A DNA stretch of 64,000 nucleotides, taken from JANXSG01 sp038203935. Its GTDB lineage: Bacteria > Armatimonadota > Chthonomonadetes > Chthonomonadales > Chthonomonadaceae. Numbering within the stretch: position 1 is the first letter of the stretch; the number at the start of each line of letters is the position of its first letter. The notes under the pieces were generated by a model, which was given only the letters and a program-made list of their open reading frames with translations, made no database searches and had not been told where the DNA came from. The position numbers were made by a program, and so were the translations under genes. Shown here piece after piece: positions 56,343-64,000 of the stretch. The stretch covers positions 1 through 64,000 of the forward strand of contig JBBRDM010000001.1 of assembly GCA_038203935.1 (NCBI GenBank), in the 5' to 3' direction.

Positions 56343-57359
56343 TTAGCCGCAAAACCAGTCGGGCCGCCATGTCGGGGACATAATGGGAAGACGAACGACT
56401 TCTGCCTCTGTAGGCGAACCAGTCTTTATTCTGTTCAATAGCATTTCTCCTGCGTGCAATCCCAACGATCTTGGATCATGTGCCTGGTAGGCGCAGCCCG
56501 GTTCCAGGTATTCCCACTCGGTAATCGAGACCTGCGCCAGAAGGGTGATGTCCTGTGGCACTCGCAATCCCTGCGCTTGCAAGATCACGCGCCAGGCGTT
56601 TGCGCCTCTCCAGTCCCGGACGATCAACGCGGTGGGAGCGCGAGGCGTTTGCACAAAAGCAAGTCGCTCGGCAGGACCAGCTTGCGCACCGAGAACGTAC
56701 GCAGGATCGAACCCGGCACAAAGCGCGTTCATCGCATCTTCGTAACCACGATGGAGATCGAACGCGAAGGGCTGAACAGCGGCAGGGAGAAAGTCCGTGA
56801 AACCGATGCGTGTGTGCCCCTGTTCTCTCAGCCAGGCGACAGCCTCATAGGCGCAGCGGTAGTTGTCTTGGTCCACCTGAGGCAGAGACGGATCGCCCGG
56901 ATTTCCCAGCACGACAAAAGGCATTGCCAGTTGGCGTAAGGCGGCATATAACGCGGGGCTGCCCTGAGCCGCATAGAGACAGACGCCATCGCAGCCACTG
57001 GTGTAGAGCGCTTTTTCAAATTCGTGGCTGTCGGGCCGGTCTGAAGTCGACGGGAGAAGAACAACGCGATAATCCTGCCGGGCAGCCGCTTTGATCAATC
57101 CCTGCTGTTCGAGCAGGCGCGAGGCGAGGAAATTGTGTAATCCTTCGTCTGCAGAGGAAACAGCGATCTGTCTTGAGCGTCCGGTGGAGAGAGCGCGCGC
57201 CGAGGGAGAGGGTCGGTATTGCATCGACTGCGCGGCGGCATGAATACGCTGCCGGGTCTGTTCCGAGACTCGGACCCCCTCATCATTGTTGAGCACACGT
57301 GACACAAGCCCCGGCGAAAGTTTCAGTTGAGCAGCAACTTCACGAAGTGTAATTGGCAT
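56343..57359 (-). CDS. LacI-family transcriptional regulator
   Basis: 338 residues from the ATG at 57357-57359, which gives MPITLREVAAQLKLSPGLVS, the expected LacI helix-turn-helix. The extra 10 codons upstream are not needed. The hinge region is YRPSPSARALSTGRSRQIAV and a sugar-binding-protein-like sensor domain follows. It probably controls the two beta-propeller genes immediately downstream. Confidence 0.9.
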   Translation of the reverse strand: MPITLREVAAQLKLSPGLVSRVLNNDEGVRVSEQTRQRIHAAAQSMQYRPSPSARALSTGRSRQIAVSSADEGLHNFLASRLLEQQGLIKAAARQDYRVVLLPSTSDRPDSHEFEKALYTSGCDGVCLYAAQGSPALYAALRQLAMPFVVLGNPGDPSLPQVDQDNYRCAYEAVAWLREQGHTRIGFTDFLPAAVQPFAFDLHRGYEDAMNALCAGFDPAYVLGAQAGPAERLAFVQTPRAPTALIVRDWRGANAWRVILQAQGLRVPQDITLLAQVSITEWEYLEPGCAYQAHDPRSLGLHAGEMLLNRIKTGSPTEAEVVRLPIMSPTWRPDWFCG

Positions 57360-57746
57360 AGTAAGCCGTTTGATGCATCGGTTTACCAAAAGTTACAGGG
57401 AGATTATTAACAGATTGTCAGATTGCCCCGGTGACAGCTTCGGGAGGGTGGCCTACTTCCCGTCGCCCATATAGAATGCAGAGCTCAGAGCGTTCGGAAC
57501 GTAATACTTGCTGCAGTGAGTTGCATTCGCGATTACGATTATAAAAGAGTTCGCTAGTTAAGCCTATAATTTGACCCGCATAATATCGATTGTATAATAA
57601 GTATAATCATACACATACTGAATACTCATACTATTTTAGAAATTCAGCACAAGAATCGATACCATACAGGCAGGTTTAGCAGACAACGATAAAGGATTCA
57701 TCACTGTGGCCTGAACACAGCGACTTGGAACTGACTGGAGGTTTCT
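57360..57746. other. Intergenic region, no gene seen
   Basis: AT-rich between a LacI gene and the GNAT gene, including the promoter regions of both. I see no repeat copy and no RNA structure that I can name. Confidence 0.5.
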
Positions 57747-58220
57747 ATGATCCGATCCATTACACCAGCGGATTCGCCGGCGGTGATTGCTTTAGCTGTC
57801 TCAAGTGGTCTGTTCCCTGAGGAAGAGACGGGATTTCTGGACAAAATGCTCGCGGACTATTTCGATGATAAGATCGAGGAAGGCCATGTTTGCCTTATAG
57901 ATGAAGAAGACCGTCCCGTTAGCGTCGCTTACTACGCGCCAGAAATAGTGACCGAGGGAACCTGGAACTTGTTGATGATTGCCGTCCGAAGCGATTGTCA
58001 GGGACAAGGGCATGGAAGGACCTTATTGAGCCATGTGGAGAACACGCTGCGGGAAAGTGGTCAGCGTCTGCTATTGGTAGAAACGTCCGGACTGCCGAGT
58101 TTCGAGCTGACTCGGACATTTTATGTGAAGTGCGGCTATGAGGTTGAGGCGCGGATCCGTGATTATTACAATGAAAGTGATGATAAGATCATCTTTCGCA
58201 AAGTGCTGAATACGAAATAG
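57747..58220 (+). CDS. GNAT-family N-acetyltransferase
   Basis: 157 residues. The acetyl-CoA motif is IAVRSDCQGQGHGRTLLSHV (about 75-94), with Q-x-x-G-x-G as in all GNAT enzymes. ARIRDYYNESDDKIIFRK at the end is the typical C-terminal strand of one GNAT group. Catalyses acetyl transfer from acetyl-CoA to an amine. The substrate is not indicated. Confidence 0.92.
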   Translation: MIRSITPADSPAVIALAVSSGLFPEEETGFLDKMLADYFDDKIEEGHVCLIDEEDRPVSVAYYAPEIVTEGTWNLLMIAVRSDCQGQGHGRTLLSHVENTLRESGQRLLLVETSGLPSFELTRTFYVKCGYEVEARIRDYYNESDDKIIFRKVLNTK

Positions 58221-58327
58221 GGGCCTCAATGCTCCAATCTCCGGTAGGACATGGGTATTGTGAGAACCCTCGGAGCGAATTTCGCTTAGCGTACGTTTTC
58301 GTTCCAATTATTGCCAGACCCCAATAA

Positions 58328-58358
58328 CAGTTACCATCACGTAGTTTCCCGGAATTAC
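58328..58358. repeat. 31-bp short repeat, copy 1
   Basis: cagttaccatcacgtagttt plus cccggaattac. It matches 62686-62716 at 29 of 31 positions. Unlinked to any gene boundary that I can see. Confidence 0.7.
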
Positions 58359-58448
58359 AGCCGTCTGCAGCCATATCTACCTGACGTCCATTTAGAGTAT
58401 ACTCTAACTGGACATTGGCACCTGTTCCTCGAACCACACTTATTGCCG

Positions 58449-58889
58449 CTATCGTACGGATGGCCGCACGGAGCACTTCCTGAGGGACCAGAGCGGCGAA
58501 ACGATCATACCCACAAAGCACACTAGCCAGGTGAAGGCTAAACCAAGAAGCCAAAAGTAGCGGCCCGATGCATTAGAAGTGAATAAGGCCATGGGAACGA
58601 AGAATATCGACCAGATGCCCCCGACTCTCCAGAAACCCATTCGAATGTGCTTTTGCGCAAAATTCCTCCAGGCAATAAGGACGTTCGCACTTGCTTCAGT
58701 GGGAGTACCAAACGCTTTCAACGCGTTTGCCACCGCCACTTCTTCCTTCTGTCCCTGTTCCTGGTTGGCCGCGACTGCCATAAGCAGATGGGCGCGCATC
58801 TCTTTAAGCTCCTCGTCGCGGCGGGGTTTCGGAATGGAGACGATTTGCTGGGCCACTTGCGCCAGATAGTTCTCAAGCTGTTTGTACAT
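58449..58889 (-). CDS. HAAS-type membrane protein, C-terminus probably frameshifted
   Basis: 146 residues: an N-terminal HAAS-like domain (VSIPKPRRDEELKEMRAHLL and VAVANALKAFGTPTEA) and two membrane segments (about 95-110 and 115-132). The chain ends SLRKCSVRPSVR, unlike the hydrophobic C-terminus of the family. In the next frame the DNA reads PQEVLRAAIRTIAAISVV, which would continue the family pattern. A single-base shift at about 58500 is therefore possible. It overlaps the padR gene end by 17 nt, and such pairs are common. Confidence 0.75.
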   Translation of the reverse strand: MYKQLENYLAQVAQQIVSIPKPRRDEELKEMRAHLLMAVAANQEQGQKEEVAVANALKAFGTPTEASANVLIAWRNFAQKHIRMGFWRVGGIWSIFFVPMALFTSNASGRYFWLLGLAFTWLVCFVGMIVSPLWSLRKCSVRPSVR

Positions 58890-59244
58890 GATATATCCTT
58901 TCTCGATCCAGTGTTCCGGGGGCGAGTTTGCTCAGCACCTTGTCAATGAGTGCCGTATAGTCTTTCAACTCCTGCGTTCGCCTCTGTGCTTCTTCCGCGC
59001 CCTTCTCGGTAAGCGAGTAGACCTTGCGGTCTGCGCCCTTCTCTTGTGGCTGCCATTCTCCAACGATCAGCCCATCCTGCTCCAGCACCCGGAGCGCAGG
59101 GTAGAGGGTAGCCTCCTTGAGCCTGAGTGCGTCGTCACTAAGCAATTTTACTTCGCGGGCAATGCCGTAGCCGTGCAGCGACTGCTTGCTGAGCACCGCC
59201 AGCACGAGAGCGGGTAGATCGCCCTTGACTAAGTCTCTTCTCAT
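58873..59244 (-). CDS. PadR-family transcriptional regulator
   Basis: 123 residues. LPALVLAVLSKQSLHGYGIA is the PadR N-terminus, and KEATLYPALRVLEQDGLIVGEW is the winged helix. GADRKVYSLTEKGAEEAQRR completes the wing. The C-terminal helix is for dimerisation. It probably regulates itself and the membrane protein gene that it overlaps. Confidence 0.94.
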   Translation of the reverse strand: MRRDLVKGDLPALVLAVLSKQSLHGYGIAREVKLLSDDALRLKEATLYPALRVLEQDGLIVGEWQPQEKGADRKVYSLTEKGAEEAQRRTQELKDYTALIDKVLSKLAPGTLDRERIYHVQTA

Positions 59245-59265
59245 GGCAATACCTCCTAAATCATA

Positions 59266-59281
59266 GTATATCGTAATATAC
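59266..59281. promoter_or_regulatory. PadR operator candidate
   Basis: gtatatcgtaatatac, two 6-bp arms (gtatat, atatac) around cgta, 22-37 bp before the padR start and next to its ribosome site. Typical size and place for PadR autoregulation. Confidence 0.55.
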
Positions 59282-59510
59282 CATGATTTAGGAGGTATGT
59301 CAAGTATACCTAGTTCTGGATTGGGAGCATATCAATTTGACTAGTGACACCATACGGCAGCAGAGCAAACAGGTCGAGCGGGGCAAATTCAGGCCCGTAC
59401 GCCCGTTCGCAAATTCTTAATGTACGATATTTTCCGTTTCTTGAGCGGACCCTTAATAGCCCGCTTATGGCGAACGCTCAAATATAAGGAAACCTGTAAA
59501 GGAGAAGCAT

Positions 59511-60656
59511 TTGCTGGACACACATATTGTTAAGGTTGCTGCGCACGAGGTAATGGTCCATGCTCACAAAGGATATGTTGACCGGTCAGAATTTGGAGAA
59601 TCGATATTCGATAAGGCCTCAAAATGGATCATCGAAGTGCATACAGATAATGGGCTGGCGGGTATCGGTGAAACAGATCGAGGCTGCGATGGAGAGACGG
59701 TACGCAGAGGAGCCGAGCAGCTTGTGGGGCGGAAACTGGCGGAGATCGACAGGCACGATCCTCTTCAAACAGACTGGAGTGGGCACGATATGTTCGGCCA
59801 TCCCACACCGCCAATTCAACCACGGCTGGATGAGTGCGACCTGCCGCAAAGCCGTGCCCTGAATGCGTTCCGGGTTGCACTCCACGACCTTTGGGGCAAA
59901 GCGCTTGGTGTGCCTGTGCATGCGCTGTTTACCGAACGAAAATGCCGAGATGAAATTGCGGTAAGCTGGTGGTTTGGCCGGAGCGACCGGGAACATGCCG
60001 CCAGACAGATGCAGGTTGGGCTGGAGCAGGGTTTCACTTCGGTCAAGTTTAAGGCCGCCGCAGAAGACGATGTACCTGGTATCGTGGAATCCATAAAATC
60101 GGTGGCGGGACCGGAAACGATGATCATCATCGATCCGAACAGACGTTTCTATCGACTGAGCGAGACACTTGCAATCACCAAAAAACTGGAGCATTTCGAG
60201 AACATTATCCTGGAGGACCCGTTTCCATATATACCAGATGAATGGAGGCTGCTTCGCCAAAAAACTTCCATTCCCCTCGCAATTCATGCATTTAGTGGTC
60301 CATCGTTAATCTATGGGCCAGACCGTCCTTTCGACTTCGTCAATATCGGAGGGTCGGACGTTCTATTTCTGGCGGAACTTGCTTATCGCTATCGTATGCG
60401 CTGTTGGTATGGCTCAGCGCTTGAACTGGGTATTCTGGATGCCTGGACACTGCATCAAGCTGCTGTTTCGCGAGCATGTACTCTCCCGAACGATGTAGGT
60501 CATCTCATTCGTGAAAACGATCTTATTGAGGAATCGCTGCCCGTCACTAATGGGCGCATTCGTGTCCCGGACTCGCCCGGGCTAGGTGTGACCCTTGATC
60601 AGGATGCTCTTGCCCACTATAAAATCAGTTCATTTTCCGTGAATAAACCGGATTGA
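59511..60656 (+). CDS. Enolase-superfamily (mandelate racemase-like) enzyme
   Basis: 381 residues from a TTG start with ggagaag 3 nt before it. The barrel has TSVKFKAAAE (K-x-K), MIIIDPNRRF (Asp ligand) and NIILEDPFPY (Glu ligand). At the third metal-ligand position the usual Glu/Asp is replaced: the strand reads PLAIHAFSGP. The C-terminal GSALELGILDAWTLHQAAV is common in the sugar-acid dehydratase group. It acts on a carboxylic sugar acid, whose identity is unknown. The unusual third ligand makes activity uncertain. Confidence 0.85.
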   Translation: MLDTHIVKVAAHEVMVHAHKGYVDRSEFGESIFDKASKWIIEVHTDNGLAGIGETDRGCDGETVRRGAEQLVGRKLAEIDRHDPLQTDWSGHDMFGHPTPPIQPRLDECDLPQSRALNAFRVALHDLWGKALGVPVHALFTERKCRDEIAVSWWFGRSDREHAARQMQVGLEQGFTSVKFKAAAEDDVPGIVESIKSVAGPETMIIIDPNRRFYRLSETLAITKKLEHFENIILEDPFPYIPDEWRLLRQKTSIPLAIHAFSGPSLIYGPDRPFDFVNIGGSDVLFLAELAYRYRMRCWYGSALELGILDAWTLHQAAVSRACTLPNDVGHLIRENDLIEESLPVTNGRIRVPDSPGLGVTLDQDALAHYKISSFSVNKPD

Positions 60657-60904
60657 GAATGATCGAGATGGCTGCCTGTCCGTTGTTCATTCGCCAGTTG
60701 GTAGGAAGGATCATAGCTGTAGCTGACCGGACTGGCATCCAGTTCGTCTGCCAACGTTATGTCAACACACTCGCTCAGCTCACTGTGAAGTTTATTCTGA
60801 TCGCTATAAGTGCTGTGCTAAGCAGGGCAATGAGACCGATTAGCCTGAACAAATCAAATTGCCAGGCTCGCCTTTGAGTCCACCGGAAGAAGTCAAGTCC
60901 AGAA

Positions 60905-61474
60905 TCAAAAATATCCAATTTCCATTATGGTTGCATTCCCAGTATTTGAATTTGAGTTATCAAATATTGAATTTCTAAAGCTTTGATTCTCTATCCTACC
61001 ACTAACGCGCAAACATATCGCTGACCATTGCTCTCTTGGCAAAACTGCGAGAATAAACACAGAATCTTCAAAGTTCATCGTGACTGGTATCCAACCGATG
61101 ACAGAATCAACTCTCTTAACGTCATTCCTTTGGAGCCAAGTTGGATGGTTCAATATTTGCTTTAACTTAGAGATCGGCATTCCAACATGCACATGTCGCT
61201 TAAAAATCTCAATAGCAGCCTTACGCCGATGAAAATCACCATAACTAGGATCATTTGCAATCTTGCTCCAAAATGAGGGAGTTTCAGTTGGCGGCATTTT
61301 AAGTCTAGAGATAGCCTTATCCAAAGTTGTTTCAGTAATTCCATGTTTGACAATTGTTGAAAATGCCTCAGTCTCTGTTGTGTGTACAATTTTAATTCTG
61401 TGTACCAATTTATTATTGTGCTGCTTTAAAATCACAGCGGAAATCAAAAGAGACGTTAAAATATAAAGTTTCAT
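60905..61474 (-). CDS. Hypothetical protein with N-terminal membrane segment
   Basis: 189 residues from the ATG at 61472-61474. The longer frame to 61552 runs into the ankyrin gene. The N-terminal segment MKLYILTSLLISAVILK is a signal or membrane anchor. The rest has no domain that I recognise. The gene starts 23 bp after the ankyrin gene stop, so the two are probably one operon. AT-rich. Confidence 0.7.
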   Translation of the reverse strand: MKLYILTSLLISAVILKQHNNKLVHRIKIVHTTETEAFSTIVKHGITETTLDKAISRLKMPPTETPSFWSKIANDPSYGDFHRRKAAIEIFKRHVHVGMPISKLKQILNHPTWLQRNDVKRVDSVIGWIPVTMNFEDSVFILAVLPREQWSAICLRVSGRIENQSFRNSIFDNSNSNTGNATIMEIGYF

Positions 61475-61496
61475 GATAGTTTCCGAATTAATCACC

Positions 61497-62660
61497 TTAT
61501 GAATTAGTAACTTGCGATACAGTTTGATGCCCTGTGTGCCAATATATATCATTCTTCAATAAAAGTTTTATGATATCAGGATGCTGGTGTATTTCAGCCA
61601 TTTCCAAAGCAGTTTTACCATATATATTTTTGGCTTGTATATCGGCGCTATGATCTATGAGAAACTCCGCGAGTTGGGTATTTCCATTTACGGCTGCATG
61701 AATCAAGGCGGTAGAGCCATTTACATCGGAAGCATTAACATCTGCACCTGCTGTAATAAGCTGTTTAACTATTTTAATCTGGTGGTTTTTGTTATCAGAA
61801 TCTCCATCCAAGAATTGACTTGATGCACATAAAAGAGCCGTTTCCTGATCATTATTTTTTAAATTCACCTCAGCATGATGTGCCAACAACACCTGAACCA
61901 AATTAACATTATGACGTGATGAAGCATACATTAATGCGGTCGAGCCTATACCGTTTTTCAGATTTATATTTGCATGAAATTGAAGTAACAAGTTAACAAT
62001 ATCAATCTGAATTTGTCTATTATTTGTCCAGGCTGGATAGTTCTCGGAGGCTGCTATCAGAGCAGTTTGACCGAAATAATCTCGTTCATCGATTTTCACA
62101 CCATGAGCTAGCAGCATTTTAGCAGCTTCTATTCGATGATTTTCTGCAGCCATTACTAAAAAGGGCCGACCCGGTATTGTATTAATATCGACATGACGAT
62201 CTAATAATAGCCTAATAATATTTGGGTCTGAATGCCTGATAGCAAATCCTAATATCGAATATCCATCTTCTCTTCCTGCATTAATATCAGCCCCGGAATC
62301 TATGCATGCCTTAACCATAATAGGATCGCACTTGATTATTCGTTTTGATGCGCCAATTATTCCCTCCAAACAACCGCCTCCAATATGCTCCCAACCCAAT
62401 ACTTTAAACAGCAGCGGAATTGTATAATTTTTCGGCTCATCTATTTCTAAGGCCTGATAACTATACTTTATGTTAGGATTGGCACCCTGCTTGAGCAATG
62501 ATAGCAATGCATGTCTATCGTGATTTAAAACTGCATTGATTGTGGCCTGATCAAGAGTGTCAGGTGATTTTTGAACGACATCTGAATGTGCTGCGCCTGC
62601 TGTTGCTAAAATGAGAATTACACAGCAAATTAATCTTAACTTCGATATTGCGATCAACAT
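61497..62660 (-). CDS. Secreted ankyrin-repeat protein
   Basis: 387 residues with a signal peptide (about 1-26, ending AAHSDVVQ). About ten ankyrin repeats follow, e.g. LLKQGANPNIKY, LLQFHANINLKNGIGSTALM, LLAHHAEVNLKNNDQETALL and LITAGADVNASDVNGSTALI. Together with the 189-residue gene it forms a pair. The ankyrin fold is a binding scaffold. Partner unknown. Confidence 0.9.
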   Translation of the reverse strand: MLIAISKLRLICCVILILATAGAAHSDVVQKSPDTLDQATINAVLNHDRHALLSLLKQGANPNIKYSYQALEIDEPKNYTIPLLFKVLGWEHIGGGCLEGIIGASKRIIKCDPIMVKACIDSGADINAGREDGYSILGFAIRHSDPNIIRLLLDRHVDINTIPGRPFLVMAAENHRIEAAKMLLAHGVKIDERDYFGQTALIAASENYPAWTNNRQIQIDIVNLLLQFHANINLKNGIGSTALMYASSRHNVNLVQVLLAHHAEVNLKNNDQETALLCASSQFLDGDSDNKNHQIKIVKQLITAGADVNASDVNGSTALIHAAVNGNTQLAEFLIDHSADIQAKNIYGKTALEMAEIHQHPDIIKLLLKNDIYWHTGHQTVSQVTNS

Positions 62661-62963
62661 TTCATCATCCCTTTGAACAAAATATCAGTTACTATCACAT
62701 AGTTTCCCGGAATTACCGCAAAACTTCCTATCTTATTTACATGTATCATCTAAATATATATTAAGCAAGCAGCATTTCTCTGCAAGCAGCAAAGTCAGTC
62801 TGATATGTCGGGCTCGCCACCATGTTACGCGGGACGGGCACATCGGTGGCTGCCGCCTGATCGCCAGAAGATTTGATTCACGCCGGAAATTCAATTATAC
62901 CGTAATCGAATGCAGCAGATCGCAAAGGTGTTGCAGGGGGATTGAGGAGTGCCGGCTCGGCGG
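62661..62963. other. Intergenic region with short repeat copy 2
   Basis: 62686-62716 is a copy of the 31-bp repeat at 58328-58358. The rest is without coding signal. Frames such as RNRMQQIAKVLQGD are too short to judge. Confidence 0.5.
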
Positions 62964-64000
62964 CTAACTGGCGGCGGCGTTCCGGTGGATAGGAGTTTTG
63001 CTCTGGCGCAGCGGTTCGCCTGAGCGCCCTTGAAGGGTCATTTGAATTTCCGCTATGATCGAAAGTGCGATCTCTTCCGGCGTTTCCGAGCCGAGATCGA
63101 GGCCCACAGGGCTATGCAGACGTGCACTCTGTTCCCCGGAGAGGGACATTCCTTCCTCCTGCAGTTCCTGAAGAAGGCGCGCAGTCCGCTGGCGCGGGCC
63201 AAGTATACCCACATAGCGCGCGCGGGAGCTTAGCAGATGGGGAAGCAAATTACGATCCCACGCATAGTTATGCGTCATAATCACCGCAGCGGTTCGGTCG
63301 TCAAATTGAATTTCCTCAGGCAGAAATTCCGGATTCCCGATCACAAACTGCCCCGCTCCAGGAAATCGTTCCGGGGTGAGCAAAGCCGCCCGGCAGTCTA
63401 TGAGGGTAATCTGCCAGCCAAGCTGCGAAGCAAACCGCGCCAGCGGAATCGCGTCCTGGCCAGCTCCGCAAAGGAGCAGCGCGATAGGCGGCTGGATCGA
63501 TTCCAGCAGAACCTGCACTTTTCCCTGTTGCACCGAATAACTGCCACACCGAGACTGCCCGCTGCGCAGCGCCAGGGCCGCATCCTCCCTGATCGCCGCT
63601 AGAAGAATGGACTCATCACTGCCTGGCCGCGGCATATCGGAACACGGCGCACTTCCCGCGAACGTATCTGCAGCATTTGCGTCACTGGTTATTTTTTCTG
63701 TAAATCTCTTGTTTGTAAATACCGTGTCTGTACCAGATGCATCGGTACAAAAACTCTCCTCGGTAAAGGCAAAGTGTGTGCCCAGGGGTATGCCGCACTC
63801 CCCGGCAGTGTGAAACACCGTTGCCAGAACTCCGCGGCGGCGGCGCTGAAAACACTCGGCGAGAAATTTCATAGCGGCATTATCCGGGCCAAGACGCTCT
63901 ATTAAAATACCGATTTTGCCCTGGCATCCTGTCTCAAAGACTGGATCAAAACCGATGCGGCCATCGTAACAAACCAGGCGCGGCATCCCTGTCTCGCAGA
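62964..64000 (-). CDS. XdhC/CoxI-family protein, 5' end outside the window
   Basis: The frame is open to the window edge. The first Met in view (63986) precedes CYDGRIGFDPVFETGCQGKI, which in the family lies about 80 residues into the chain, so the true start is outside. FHTAGECGIPLGTHFAF and the C-terminal GYGIPLARFASQLGW-like motif (LLCGAGQDAIPLARFASQLG), VMTHNYAWDRNLLPHLLSS and SARLHSPVGLDLGSETPEEI are XdhC signatures. The family helps insert molybdenum cofactor into xanthine dehydrogenase-type enzymes. None is visible in the window. Confidence 0.9.
   Translation of the reverse strand, partial: CETGMPRLVCYDGRIGFDPVFETGCQGKIGILIERLGPDNAAMKFLAECFQRRRRGVLATVFHTAGECGIPLGTHFAFTEESFCTDASGTDTVFTNKRFTEKITSDANAADTFAGSAPCSDMPRPGSDESILLAAIREDAALALRSGQSRCGSYSVQQGKVQVLLESIQPPIALLLCGAGQDAIPLARFASQLGWQITLIDCRAALLTPERFPGAGQFVIGNPEFLPEEIQFDDRTAAVIMTHNYAWDRNLLPHLLSSRARYVGILGPRQRTARLLQELQEEGMSLSGEQSARLHSPVGLDLGSETPEEIALSIIAEIQMTLQGRSGEPLRQSKTPIHRNAAAS

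Noticed and set aside
60653..60877. 74-codon frame after the enolase-like gene
   Set aside because: It overlaps the end of the enzyme gene, has no ribosome site and no protein-like pattern.

Overview
The window looks like chromosomal DNA of an Armatimonadota (Capsulimonas/Fimbriimonas-like) bacterium. The best marker is a DUF1559 prepilin-like protein (37363-38217, minus) with the N-terminal pattern FPVFAQAREKARQT followed by a QDYDE motif, which is characteristic of that phylum. Secreted glycosidase and beta-propeller proteins, several LacI-type regulators and many interspersed intergenic repeats fit the same picture. I saw no rRNA or tRNA gene and no CRISPR array. The phylum assignment is inference from family signatures, not from a search.

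Layout. 1-6.4 kb: the 5' part of a CxxCH haem-motif protein, then a tripartite EmrAB-TolC-like efflux operon. 6.5-10 kb: repeat-rich accessory DNA with a nucleotidyltransferase/small-partner pair, a decayed gene remnant and a DinB-like protein. 10.2-17.1 kb: a complete, AT-rich type I Zorya anti-phage system (zorA-zorB-zorC-zorD). A BTAD/AAA regulator overlaps the zorD end tail-to-tail, and a membrane-anchored AAA protein with a C-terminal sugar-binding-like domain follows. The Zorya/BTAD block is bracketed by inverted copies of one repeat family. 22-32 kb: a HAF-repeat protein, a group II intron inserted in an interspersed inverted-repeat element, several gene remnants, a peptidase S74 tail-type protein, a lipoprotein hydrolase, a serine recombinase with a pRiA4b ORF-3-like protein, and ankyrin or possible toxin/immunity remnants.

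32-50 kb holds the metabolic core. A secreted clan-A glycoside hydrolase, a TPR protein, a small membrane protein and the DUF1559 prepilin come first, with a LacI regulator. Next to them is what reads as a full D-apiose catabolic locus: a GH140/DUF4038 apiosidase-like protein, an NAD-dependent epimerase and D-apionate oxidoisomerase (apnO) in one operon. 3-oxo-isoapionate kinase (oiaK), a RuBisCO-like decarboxylase (oiaX), a Gfo/Idh/MocA apiose dehydrogenase (apsD) and apionate lactonase (apnL) form a second operon. A GntR regulator and two identical 12-bp palindromes sit in front of apnL. The proposed flow is: apiosyl glycoside to D-apiose (GH140), to apionolactone (ApsD), to D-apionate (ApnL), to 3-oxo-isoapionate (ApnO), to its 4-phosphate (OiaK), to L-erythrulose 1-phosphate plus CO2 (OiaX). 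The two operons are separated by a copy of the inverted-repeat element.

50-64 kb: a DUF1016/YhcG nuclease, an IS transposase remnant, two related secreted beta-propeller proteins with a LacI regulator, a GNAT acetyltransferase, a PadR/HAAS pair, an enolase-superfamily enzyme, an ankyrin/hypothetical pair and a 5'-truncated XdhC-family protein.
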